Part shown: piece after piece, positions 34,553 through 42,425 of the stretch
Position numbering within the stretch: position 1 is the first letter of the stretch
Layout: each line of letters opens with the position of its first letter
Assembly: GCA_910578385.1 (NCBI GenBank)
Contig: CAJTQV010000004.1
Location: 62,001-126,000 of the forward strand
Origin: an uncultured Muribaculaceae bacterium
GTDB lineage: Bacteria > Bacteroidota > Bacteroidia > Bacteroidales > Muribaculaceae
Direction: 5' to 3'
DNA: 64,000 nucleotides
The notes under the pieces: model-generated
What the model was told of the DNA's origin: nothing
Databases searched by the model: none
Seen by the model: only the letters and a program-made list of their open reading frames with translations
Made by a program: the position numbers and the translations under genes

Positions 34553-34592
34553 ATTCCAATTTGGTATATTCTATAATGGAATAGTAATTTTG
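34553..34592 (+). promoter_or_regulatory. Promoter of the restriction operon with overlapping operator-like inverted repeat
   Basis: TTTG at 34560-34563 and TAATTTTG at 34585-34592 are 21 bases apart. TATTCCA (34553-34559) and TGGAATA (34577-34583) form an inverted repeat across the promoter. This placement fits autoregulation by the XRE protein encoded 15 bases downstream, as in controller-protein restriction systems. Confidence 0.55.
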
Positions 34593-34606
34593 ACCTCGAA
34601 TTAGCA

Positions 34607-34891
34607 ATGAAATCAATTCACGATAAGGCATATCTGAGAATGCTTGAGCTTCTCCGCGCCAAGCGCATAGAGAAAGGTATAACTCAAGAGCAGCTGGCAT
34701 CTGCATTAGGTGTCAGGCAAGGCATTGTGAGTAAAATAGAGACTCATGAGCGTCGACTTGATATAATAGAACTCAGAACTATATGTGGAATAATAGGTGT
34801 GCCATTCACTGATTTTATACGCGAACTGGACGAATGTTTAACTATCGAGCAAAATTTAGAAAATGAAAAAAGTAAAAATCTCGAACAGTGA
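34607..34891 (+). CDS. XRE-family regulator, probable restriction-system controller protein
   Basis: A 94-residue protein with a classic helix-turn-helix: MLELLRAKRIEKGITQEQLA, then VRQGIVSKIETHERRLDIIEL. Its 3' end overlaps the endonuclease gene by 29 bases. Controller proteins of type II systems are short XRE proteins that delay endonuclease expression until methylation is in place. Position and operator support this role, which is not proven. Confidence 0.75.
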   Translation: MKSIHDKAYLRMLELLRAKRIEKGITQEQLASALGVRQGIVSKIETHERRLDIIELRTICGIIGVPFTDFIRELDECLTIEQNLENEKSKNLEQ

Positions 34892-35456
34892 TATTGAGAA
34901 GCTGTCCAATGCCAGCCAATATCCTTTCCCCAAGTATGCTACGCAAATTATAAATTTGCTCAACAGTAACGCACAAGGCACTCGTCCAGCAGTAGTAGGC
35001 CAAATGTCTGAACTCATCCAAGAATTCGATGGAAAAACATTGGAAGAATGGATCGAATGGTATTCATCCAAACAACCTGATGCTGTGACTAAAGCTACTG
35101 ACAAAATTTTCAACATGTATCAGTTGATGAGCGAAGCGTTTGCGGCAATTGACCGACCGATGATTGAAGCATGGGTGAAGGACTTGGTATACAATAAAAC
35201 ATACTGTGGTCTCAAATTCCAAAGCGCAATTATCGCTTTTTTGGCAGGTCAATATAATAAGGACTGGCGACTTGCGAATGTTGAAGAGGAAGCAAGAGGT
35301 ATTGATGGCTTTGTCGGAGATACCCCTGTGCAGATAAAATCATCTACGTATAAATTGGAAGCAAGACTCGGAGAAAACATAGAGATACCCATCGTATACT
35401 ACGACAAGAAGAAAGACGGCATCTCTATTGAGTTTGACCCTTCCCTATTTTCTTAG
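34863..35456 (+). CDS. MjaI-type type II restriction endonuclease
   Basis: A 197-residue protein. YPFPKYATQIINLLNSNAQG, the GTRPAVVGQ segment and GIDGFVGDTPVQIKSSTY (about residues 146-163) match the RE_MjaI family as I remember it. The last segment holds the nuclease acid and the QxK catalytic variant. Family members cut CTAG, so CTAG is the predicted site, but this is by family only. The gene overlaps the controller upstream and converges with the methyltransferase gene, their ends overlapping by 12 bases. Confidence 0.75.
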   Translation: MKKVKISNSDIEKLSNASQYPFPKYATQIINLLNSNAQGTRPAVVGQMSELIQEFDGKTLEEWIEWYSSKQPDAVTKATDKIFNMYQLMSEAFAAIDRPMIEAWVKDLVYNKTYCGLKFQSAIIAFLAGQYNKDWRLANVEEEARGIDGFVGDTPVQIKSSTYKLEARLGENIEIPIVYYDKKKDGISIEFDPSLFS

Positions 35457-36842
35457 CAGACCAAAATCTTCAATCGGAAGAATCTTTGTTACATAAGTTC
35501 CTTTCCTCATTAAGAGGCGAGGAACTTTTTCATATTGAATGGGGTTGTCTGCTCGAAATTGAAGTACGGCATAATAAGGTGCTGATTTTGGCGAGAATCC
35601 ATGTTTAACCAACGTTTCTCTCGTCCATATCTGAAATGAACCCTTTTTCTTCAGTTTGAAGAGCCTTGGGTTTGCGCCTGCTGTATGTAATAAAATATAG
35701 CTCAATTGCGCGAATCCCGGAGTGACTGTCAGAGAACCTTTTACTTCTCCGATTCTAACGTATGATATTCCTGTCAACAGCATTCGCTCATAGCTCTTAG
35801 CACTGACATGGTTTATTAACACAGTAGGTTGATTAGCCAATGTGTCTGGCTCATTATCGAACAGCGGAACTTCGTCTAAATTATCAAAATTGCTTTGAGT
35901 AATAGAATTCACAGAACCATAGCTATTTTGTGCAGCGATCTCATCCCTCTCTAACTTTGATGTGTCAATGAACAAATATGGTAGTTTATTCTTAAGACTC
36001 TCAATATTGACCATACTGGCTCTATCTTCAATTTTTTCAAATTGCACCAATCCATTTGGGAATTTAGATAACACTTTGTCTCCATAAAATTTGAAAAAAT
36101 CCGGGTTAAGTTCGTAACCAACGACACTTCTGCCATTCTTAAGAGCAGCTAAAGCAGTGGTACCGCTACCCATAAATGGATCTAATACAACATCACCGCA
36201 AAAGGAGAACATTCTGATAAGACGGTATGGCAACTCTTCAGGGAATACTGCGATGTGTTTATTCTGCCTTTCTCCACCGAAAGTCCAATGAGTACTGAAA
36301 TATGTTTGCCACTCTTCTATCGTAAGTATCGAAGCATCTTTTGCTTTTTGCGTCGGAGTCTCTGCTTTCCCTTGTTTCTTAAAGATCAGTATATTCTCAT
36401 AATCCACTTTAAGAATTCCACCTTTGGGGTATGGGAAACTACCCATAACCTTTCCTCCTCCAGAAGTGTGCATATTGGTTTGCTTTTGCCATATAATACT
36501 ACCCATATAGTCAAATCCGATAGTTTCACAAAATCGGATAATTTCGGAATGAATAGGCACTATCTTATAGCGTCCATAATAGGTGCTTCGAGCAAATTGA
36601 TCCCCGATATTGATGCACAATCGACTACCGGGCTTTAATGCCCTAAAACATTCAAGCCAGACCATATTGAGACTATTGATATAGTCTTCATATGTCTGAC
36701 CAAAACCAATTTGTGAATCCACGTCATAATTCTTTAACTGCCAATAGGGCGGAGAAGTTACTATCAAGTGAACGGATTCATTCGGAACCCGTTTCATCTC
36801 TCGGCAATCTCCGATAATGTATTTGTGACGTGGCGCATCCAT
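35445..36842 (-). CDS. Site-specific DNA methyltransferase (beta class, TSPPY motif), RM partner 1
   Basis: The 465-residue protein has motif IV TSPPYWQLKNY (about residues 29-39) before motif I DPFMGSGTTALAAL (about 220-233), the beta-class order. SPPY is most often seen in N4-cytosine enzymes. The helical specificity region lies between the two. The C-terminal 200 residues (after KVLSKFP) are an extra domain of unknown role with FLID-like strands and a final TKILPIEDFG. It is the last gene of a four-gene - strand operon, one base after the next methyltransferase. It presumably protects against the adjacent endonuclease. Confidence 0.85.
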   Translation of the reverse strand: MDAPRHKYIIGDCREMKRVPNESVHLIVTSPPYWQLKNYDVDSQIGFGQTYEDYINSLNMVWLECFRALKPGSRLCINIGDQFARSTYYGRYKIVPIHSEIIRFCETIGFDYMGSIIWQKQTNMHTSGGGKVMGSFPYPKGGILKVDYENILIFKKQGKAETPTQKAKDASILTIEEWQTYFSTHWTFGGERQNKHIAVFPEELPYRLIRMFSFCGDVVLDPFMGSGTTALAALKNGRSVVGYELNPDFFKFYGDKVLSKFPNGLVQFEKIEDRASMVNIESLKNKLPYLFIDTSKLERDEIAAQNSYGSVNSITQSNFDNLDEVPLFDNEPDTLANQPTVLINHVSAKSYERMLLTGISYVRIGEVKGSLTVTPGFAQLSYILLHTAGANPRLFKLKKKGSFQIWTRETLVKHGFSPKSAPYYAVLQFRADNPIQYEKVPRLLMRKGTYVTKILPIEDFGLLRK

Positions 36843-36843
36843 G

Positions 36844-37971
36844 TTAGTTTGCGAATAAGCCTTCTAATATTTTTATTGGAGGCGTTGCCAAATCCAATGT
36901 GGGGAGATAGGAGGAAGCAAAAGACAGTTTTTCTGGAGTATTCAGAGTTTCTTTAACCTCATCAATGAAATGAAAAATCAAATCAGACTCTTGCCCAGTC
37001 ATTACCTTACATCCCAATTTCTCATTGAAATGCTTTATCCTCTTGTTATTGGCTTCTCTTTCTGCGATAAAAGTTAAATGTTTAAGGTAACGTTCGTTTA
37101 TGACAGCATTCGCTTTATCAACATCAAACTGTGATATTATAGTTTTAAGGAGGTTGTGAAGCATTGGGTCGATTTCATACCCGACGCTATTGCGTTCGCT
37201 CAATATTGCTGCGAGTGTGGTAGTCCCTAACCCTAAGAAAGGATCAAGAACAACATCCCCTCTTTGTGAGAACATATTGATGAGCCGATATGGTAACTCC
37301 AAAGGAAAAGAGGCATTTCTTTCTCTCGTAGGCGATTTATCTATTTTTTGTTTGACACCCTTCAAGTCCCAAATATCCGAGAACCAAACATTGCGTTCTT
37401 CCCAAAAGAAGGAACTTTCTCGTCTGCTCATTTTGTCGCTTGCTGTTTTGAAGGGACGCTTGGAGCCTTTGCGAAATATTAGAATCCATTCATGTTCTAA
37501 GGTAACATACGCTCCACAAGGCAGCATACCACTTCCCATGAATTTATTTGGTGCATTCGTAGCCTTCCTCCACAGGATGTTTGGCAGGTTGGTGAAACCT
37601 AACTTTTCACAAGCTGATATGATGCGAGTGTTGTTATTATAAAGAGCAAATACACCTTCAACTGTTCTTGTAGCATCGCCGATGTTGATACAAAAGAATG
37701 CTCCTTCCTTCATCACTCGCCAACATTCACCCCAAACCTTATCAAGTTCGGAGTGCATCAGCTCAAAAGCCATTCGAGGATTACTGGCATTAAGGGCTGA
37801 TGTAATGTCCGGATTTTGCTTGCCTAAAATCTCATCCCACATCTCAATCATAGGATACGGAGGCGAAGTTACAACTAAATCGACGGAATTATCGGGCAAT
37901 TCAGTCATTCGTTGTGAGGCATGGAAATATATGTTATGCAGAATTGATTGATTATTCATCTCCGATTTCAC
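36844..37971 (-). CDS. Second site-specific DNA methyltransferase (beta class), RM partner 2
   Basis: The 375-residue protein has TSPPYPMIEMWDEIL (about residues 34-48) as motif IV and DPFLGLGTTTLAAI as motif I in the C-terminal half, again beta class. It is related to the neighbouring enzyme but diverged, so it is probably not a recent duplicate. Two methyltransferases beside one endonuclease is usual when the two strands, or two bases, of an asymmetric or double-modified site are methylated separately. A CTAG palindrome would need only one, so the pair is unexpected. It starts 3 bases after the HEPN gene. Confidence 0.85.
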   Translation of the reverse strand: MKSEMNNQSILHNIYFHASQRMTELPDNSVDLVVTSPPYPMIEMWDEILGKQNPDITSALNASNPRMAFELMHSELDKVWGECWRVMKEGAFFCINIGDATRTVEGVFALYNNNTRIISACEKLGFTNLPNILWRKATNAPNKFMGSGMLPCGAYVTLEHEWILIFRKGSKRPFKTASDKMSRRESSFFWEERNVWFSDIWDLKGVKQKIDKSPTRERNASFPLELPYRLINMFSQRGDVVLDPFLGLGTTTLAAILSERNSVGYEIDPMLHNLLKTIISQFDVDKANAVINERYLKHLTFIAEREANNKRIKHFNEKLGCKVMTGQESDLIFHFIDEVKETLNTPEKLSFASSYLPTLDLATPPIKILEGLFAN

Positions 37972-37974
37972 AAA

Positions 37975-38601
37975 TCATTTATATTTGAAAAATTTAGCTC
38001 CTTCAACCTGTTCGTATAATTTTTTCATCAAGACATTAACATCCGTTACATATGTTGTTAAGTCTAAGGGGGATGGAACATTGGTAATTCGTAAACTTGA
38101 GAAATTGTGAGCAAATGCACCTCTTTGTCCGGCAAGTTGTTCCAAAGATCCTAAAAGTGTCGTGTCATTAGGTATAGAGACACCCAAAGGTACAAGCATC
38201 TTTTTTAGATACTTCATCGATGTCCCATGATTGTTTTTTCTTATTTCCGTGGACATCGTAGATTTTATATCCTTTAGTGCATTCATTATATAGTCGTAGA
38301 CGATATTTACATTATCCGTAGATTCTACCTTGATTGATGAAAAATGCAAAATAGTGCACAAGCCTAAACAAATTTCTTGATTAGATACAAAACGAGTAAC
38401 GATTTGTTCCAAAGCGTATGTTGCGACTGTTTCGGCGAACTCCTCGAAAGCAGCATGGCTTAAGACGCAATAAGATCGTAGGTCAAGCTCATCTCCTTTA
38501 TCTGGAATTGGCTTCGATAGAATAGGTTCAATGTATCTTATTTCCAATTCAAGCAAATAGTCTTGCAATCTAAGATATACCTGCTCTAATTGAGAAATCA
38601 T
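37975..38601 (-). CDS. HEPN-domain protein (RiboL-PSP-HEPN/MAE_28990-like)
   Basis: The 208-residue all-helical protein has VLSHAAFEEFAETVATYALE in helix 1-2 and GQRGAFAHNFSS near residue 162. RGAFAH is the HEPN Rx4H active-site motif of RNases. It lies 2 bases after the DUF262 gene and 3 bases before the methyltransferase. DUF262 and HEPN proteins encoded together are a recurrent pair in defence loci. The likely role is an RNase effector activated on infection or on failure of the restriction system; this is inference. Confidence 0.7.
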   Translation of the reverse strand: MISQLEQVYLRLQDYLLELEIRYIEPILSKPIPDKGDELDLRSYCVLSHAAFEEFAETVATYALEQIVTRFVSNQEICLGLCTILHFSSIKVESTDNVNIVYDYIMNALKDIKSTMSTEIRKNNHGTSMKYLKKMLVPLGVSIPNDTTLLGSLEQLAGQRGAFAHNFSSLRITNVPSPLDLTTYVTDVNVLMKKLYEQVEGAKFFKYK

Positions 38602-38603
38602 AG

Positions 38604-39752
38604 CTATGTAAATGGGTTAATATTCAACTCAAGATGGAATGTATTATTAATAAGCTGCTCAATTCGATTATATCGCACCTTATAATTTTCCATATTTTTA
38701 GTTGAACTTTCTATTGAAGCCATAAAATCAGTATCATCCGAGCTGAGTTTTTTAAATGCCGATATAAATGCCTCTTTTTGAGATAAAATTGTATTGTCAA
38801 GATGCATAAAATAAAATACTTCTACTTCAAAAAGAGCTTTATTAAATCGGGTTTCAAAACTACCATTTTTATATTTACGTCCAACGAATTTAATATCTCC
38901 AAACACTTTACCAAGTAATTGGACTGAGGTATTCATTTTCTCATATAGCTCCCTGATAACAGTTTCCATATTAGTCCAATCTTTAGTTACTTTATGCATA
39001 GAATCATCTAAGAAACGTCTTAAATTACCCTTGTAGTCTGCTGCATATAGATAAAACGAAAAAACTCGCAATATAATCTCTACGTCTCTCAAACGAGTAT
39101 CAGGTTCCTTTAACCCCATCGCATTATGAAGAATATTAGTGTTATTTGTTATTTCAATTAAATAATCACCAAAATCTCCTCGATTTAAAACTTGACGCAG
39201 CTCTTGAGATGATAATGCCACGGAACCTGAATTTAATCTGTAGAAGATATCATAGAGGACTTGAATATCACTGTAGTTTGTAATTACAGTACAACGAAGT
39301 GAAGAATTCTCAAATTCTCGTAAATTAGTCTCCGGTAATTCTGCATACGACAGGCCGTTAAGGCTCTTACAGACGTTTAGTTGTTTGAGACTAGGAGTAT
39401 TCCAATAATTAAATCCTTCGTGGTCTATAAAGCCAGCTATTGACAGCAATCGCTGTTTACCATCAATGACAATGAATGATTTTTTTCTTGAAGGATCTTC
39501 TGCAAGAACTATTTCAGGTATAGGATATCCCATTATTATTGACTCAATCAGCTTGCTTCGACGAGAGTCTTGCCACGCATTGCGCCTTTGAAATTTGGGA
39601 TTCAAATCAATATTTCCGGTTTTAATTTGGCTATATATTGTTTGGATTGTCCAATCACGTGCGTATACAACGATTCCCGATGTGTCAAGATTTTGCAAAT
39701 CTTGGGCATCATCCCTATTGTCCTCTTCGATAGGATTTAAGTAGTTCTCCAT
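38604..39752 (-). CDS. DUF262 (GmrSD/ParB-like) protein
   Basis: About 382 residues. WTIQTIYSQIKTGNIDLNPKFQRR, then WQDSRRSKLIESIIMGYPIPEI and VIDGKQRLLSI form the DUF262 N-terminal domain (ParB-fold NTPase with a DGxQR motif; here DGKQR). The usual C-terminal DUF1524 HNH nuclease is absent; the last 150 residues are helical. DUF262 is the sensor/NTPase half of GmrSD, BrxU and SspE defence proteins. Start: ATGs at 39761 and 39752 are both open. A promoter-like TAATTTTG (39766-39759 on the - strand) would place the first base near 39752. Confidence 0.75.
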   Translation of the reverse strand: MENYLNPIEEDNRDDAQDLQNLDTSGIVVYARDWTIQTIYSQIKTGNIDLNPKFQRRNAWQDSRRSKLIESIIMGYPIPEIVLAEDPSRKKSFIVIDGKQRLLSIAGFIDHEGFNYWNTPSLKQLNVCKSLNGLSYAELPETNLREFENSSLRCTVITNYSDIQVLYDIFYRLNSGSVALSSQELRQVLNRGDFGDYLIEITNNTNILHNAMGLKEPDTRLRDVEIILRVFSFYLYAADYKGNLRRFLDDSMHKVTKDWTNMETVIRELYEKMNTSVQLLGKVFGDIKFVGRKYKNGSFETRFNKALFEVEVFYFMHLDNTILSQKEAFISAFKKLSSDDTDFMASIESSTKNMENYKVRYNRIEQLINNTFHLELNINPFT

Positions 39753-39849
39753 ACTATGCAAAATTAGTAAAAAAATCTGAGTCTGTGAAATTATTTCGAT
39801 AAAACAACGAAAAACTCAGCCTCAGCTGTATATATTAGCCACAACATTT

Positions 39850-40281
39850 CTAAAAAACATCGTTTTGTGTCGGATTGGCGATTGCGTCTATCTCATCGGC
39901 GATTTCTTCGGAGGATAGTTTGATGTAGTCCATGAAGGTCTTTTGGGTCTTGTGGCCGCTGACGTGCATCATTTGGACGATGGTGTATTTGCCTCATTAA
40001 GGATTGACATCATATGTATTCGGCGATTTTCAATTGTGGCTGAGGTACATGTTGGGGATTCCGGTGTGTCGGGCTGTGTGGCTTGTCACGCATTTGAAGC
40101 GCGGCAGGAGTACGGTGTCGTTCAGGTCGGTTTCCGGTTCTTTGCCTTCTTTTTTCAACGCGTCCTTCTGCTTCATTGTCAGATTGGTCGGCACTTTCTC
40201 TTTCATCGTCGGTACGTTTTCGGATAAGTCTTCCGGAATATCCTTGATGTAGCGGTTAAGCACCTGCTCGTTGGCTTTCAA
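39850..40281 (-). pseudogene. Tyrosine recombinase (integrase), C-terminal remnant
   Basis: On the - strand, 40281 to about 40035 encodes FKCVTSHTARHTGIPNMYL (the HxxR box). 39990 to 39850 encodes YTIVQMMHVSGHKTQKTFMDY and the catalytic Tyr region to the stop. About 43 bases separate the halves and break the frame; they include CTCATTAAGGATTG, which also occurs inside the 25-bp repeat at 15719. The N-terminal two thirds of a normal ~400-residue integrase are missing. It lies at the far end of the island that begins at tRNA-Phe, which fits an element that integrated there and lost its integrase. Confidence 0.75.
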
Positions 40282-40299
40282 TATTTTTTATTACCTTTG
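40271..40299 (+). promoter_or_regulatory. Promoter of the DJ-1/PfpI gene
   Basis: TTG at 40271-40273 and TACCTTTG at 40292-40299, 18 bases apart. Confidence 0.55.
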
Positions 40300-40345
40300 C
40301 ATTGGGATAGGCGAAGGTTTATTACGGTATTTTGGAAAGTAGACT

Positions 40346-40951
40346 ATGAACAACGAAGTATTATATATTCTGCTTCCGGATTTTGCAGAACATGAGATGG
40401 TGTATCCCGCCGAGGCGATAGCTTCTGACGAGTTTGCGCTCAAGGAAAATCCGAAGTATGTCAACAAGGTTGTCGCCCCTACGAAGGAGCCGGTCAAATC
40501 AATCGGAGGTTTCCGCGTGTTGCCTGATTATTCGTTTGACGCTTTCCCGGAAGATTACGCAGCTCTCGTTCTTGTCGGCGGTTTCGGGTGGGCTACACCC
40601 GTTGCCGACAAAGTTGTGCCCATGGTTAAGCACGCCATCGAAAAAGGGAAAATTGTCGGAGCCATCTGTAACGCTGCTTCTTTCATGGCGAAGCACGGTT
40701 TCCTCAACAATATCAGTCACACCGGCAATGGAATTGAGCAACTGAAGATATGGGGCGGAGAAAACTACACTAACACCAGCGGATATGTCAATGCACAGGC
40801 CGTCTCGGATGCCAATATTGTGACTGCCAACGGTTCGGCTACACTTGAATTTGCCAAAGAATTATTGTTGCTCCTTGAGAACGACACCCCTGAGAGAATC
40901 GAGATGTATTATCAGTTCAACAAACAGGGTTTCTGTGCATTATTCAAATAA
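40346..40951 (+). CDS. DJ-1/PfpI family protein
   Basis: The 201-residue protein shows the flavodoxin-like DJ-1 fold: VLYILLPDFAEHEMVYP, ALVLVGGFGWATP, then GAICNAASFMAKHG with the nucleophilic Cys (about residue 111) at the elbow, and NIVTANGSATLEFAKELL at the end. Members include glyoxalases, chaperone-like and peptidase-like proteins; the exact reaction is not clear. It has its own promoter and is followed after 4 bases by a small membrane protein. Confidence 0.88.
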   Translation: MNNEVLYILLPDFAEHEMVYPAEAIASDEFALKENPKYVNKVVAPTKEPVKSIGGFRVLPDYSFDAFPEDYAALVLVGGFGWATPVADKVVPMVKHAIEKGKIVGAICNAASFMAKHGFLNNISHTGNGIEQLKIWGGENYTNTSGYVNAQAVSDANIVTANGSATLEFAKELLLLLENDTPERIEMYYQFNKQGFCALFK

Positions 40952-40955
40952 AGCG

Positions 40956-41147
40956 ATGAAGACACTACGGTTTTATCGGATAATGCAGTATGTATTTGCT
41001 GCAATTGCAATAATTGCGTTTATAAGGGCTTGTTTCGATGCCTTCAATTCTCTTGCGCCGTTGTCTTGCGTAGCCACAGCATCGGCCGCATCGATAATAT
41101 TCGGCCGCAGAGTGCGCCAGCTGACCGGAAATAGTTCAAAAGATTGA
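40956..41147 (+). CDS. Small membrane protein
   Basis: A 63-residue protein (MKTLRFYRIMQYVFAAIAI...) with two short hydrophobic stretches (about 9-28 and 31-50) and a basic C-terminus. It is four bases downstream of the DJ-1 gene and probably co-transcribed. I do not recognise a family. Confidence 0.55.
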   Translation: MKTLRFYRIMQYVFAAIAIIAFIRACFDAFNSLAPLSCVATASAASIIFGRRVRQLTGNSSKD

Positions 41148-41302
41148 ACTTATCACTTACAACTGACCTTGCATATCCATCGATGAGATCAAGCGGGATT
41201 TCAACCGCATTGCCCTATAATCAACCATATGGGCAGCACATCATGTGCATATTTTCCGATTTTGAGGTTAGGTTTTTCGTGGGTGGGTTGTCTTAATGGT
41301 GT

Positions 41303-41788
41303 ATGACGACGACAAACGACATAGAACAGCTTTTCAGAACCCACTACGTGGAGATGCACCGTCTGGCGATGCTGGTACTGCGCGATGAGGATACGGCGAG
41401 AGACATTGTGCACGATGTCTTTGAGTCACTTCTCCGCAGCGGCCTGACAGACGTGTCAGGTCAGTATCTGCTCAAAGCGGTGCGAAATCGCTGTCTCAAT
41501 CACATCAAAAGCCTATCCGTCAGGGACCGGATGAAGGAACTTTATGCTGTCGATGAGCAGGAAATCGCCGATGACGAATGGCCTGATGACGAGACAATAG
41601 CCATGATTCACTCAACTGTGGCCAATGACCTTACCGATGCGTGCAGACGTGTGGTGAACATGCGGTTCGCTGAGGGTATGAGTTATAAGGAAATTTCCGC
41701 GACATTGGGTATCAGCGAGGTTGCTGTCTATAAGCATTTGCGTCATGCAATAGATGTCTTACGCTCAAAACTATCTCAAAATGGATAA
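41303..41788 (+). CDS. ECF-type RNA polymerase sigma factor
   Basis: The 161-residue protein contains region 2 (FRTHYVEMHRLAMLVLRDEDTARDIVHDVFESLL) and region 4 (RRVVNMRFAEGMSYKEISA, then LGISEVAVYKHLRHAIDVL). Length and sequence fit Bacteroidetes FecI-like ECF sigma factors. It overlaps the anti-sigma gene by eight bases, and the outer-membrane protein gene follows, the standard cell-surface signalling arrangement. Confidence 0.92.
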   Translation: MTTTNDIEQLFRTHYVEMHRLAMLVLRDEDTARDIVHDVFESLLRSGLTDVSGQYLLKAVRNRCLNHIKSLSVRDRMKELYAVDEQEIADDEWPDDETIAMIHSTVANDLTDACRRVVNMRFAEGMSYKEISATLGISEVAVYKHLRHAIDVLRSKLSQNG

Positions 41789-42422
41789 GATCGACAAATT
41801 GTTTGATGCCATTGAGCATCCCGACCGCTATTCTGGGACGGAGATTGAGGCCATGCTTGCAGACCCTGATGTCAAGGAGGTTTATGACTTGCTCTACAAG
41901 ACCCGGGCAAGCCTTGCACCAATTCCGGTTCCGGATATTGACAATGAATGGAAGGCGTTTGAGGAGGCTCACAACAAACGCGGTTTCCGCATCTTCAAAC
42001 TTTTTTCCCGCAATGTCGCTGCCGGCATTACCGTTGTTATCGCCTCGATCGCTGCCGTGGCTGCGGTTGTCGGTGTCGGAGTCAACTATGTCCTTGACAA
42101 AAAGGTGGAGGCTGAGACCGTCGAAATTATCCCGGTGGCGGAAGAAGATATTCCTGCAAACGACACAATCGTTGTGGAGGATGAAAACCAAGCCAAAGCC
42201 CCCGAGACTATTGTTTTCGAGAATGAACCGTTTGAGACAATCGTGAACCGCGTCGCCGAATATTACGGCTACAAGGTGGAGTTCACGTCAGACTCATCCA
42301 AGTCATTGCGCCTCTACTTCCATTGGAATCAGGCTCTGACACTTGGTGAAGTCGTAGAAAGCCTCAATAATTTCGGGCAGATACACATAACCGTCAAGGA
42401 TAAAACTATAAAAATAGACTGA
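41781..42422 (+). CDS. Anti-sigma factor with DUF4974-like domain
   Basis: A 213-residue protein (MDKIDKLFDAIEHPDRYSG). It has a cytoplasmic part of about 75 residues, one membrane span (VAAGITVVIASIAAVAAVVG), and a periplasmic part ending in FENEPFETIVNRVAEYYGYK and FHWNQALTLGEVVESLNNF, which resembles the DUF4974 secretin-like domain at the end of FecR-family anti-sigma factors. The core FecR domain is shorter than usual. It should hold the sigma factor until the outer-membrane partner signals. Confidence 0.8.
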   Translation: MDKIDKLFDAIEHPDRYSGTEIEAMLADPDVKEVYDLLYKTRASLAPIPVPDIDNEWKAFEEAHNKRGFRIFKLFSRNVAAGITVVIASIAAVAAVVGVGVNYVLDKKVEAETVEIIPVAEEDIPANDTIVVEDENQAKAPETIVFENEPFETIVNRVAEYYGYKVEFTSDSSKSLRLYFHWNQALTLGEVVESLNNFGQIHITVKDKTIKID

Positions 42423-42425
42423 CTC

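Noticed and set aside
39850..40345. A second copy of the tRNA-Phe 3' end as attR
   Set aside because: I searched by eye for the T-arm and acceptor sequence and found no match, so no attR is called.
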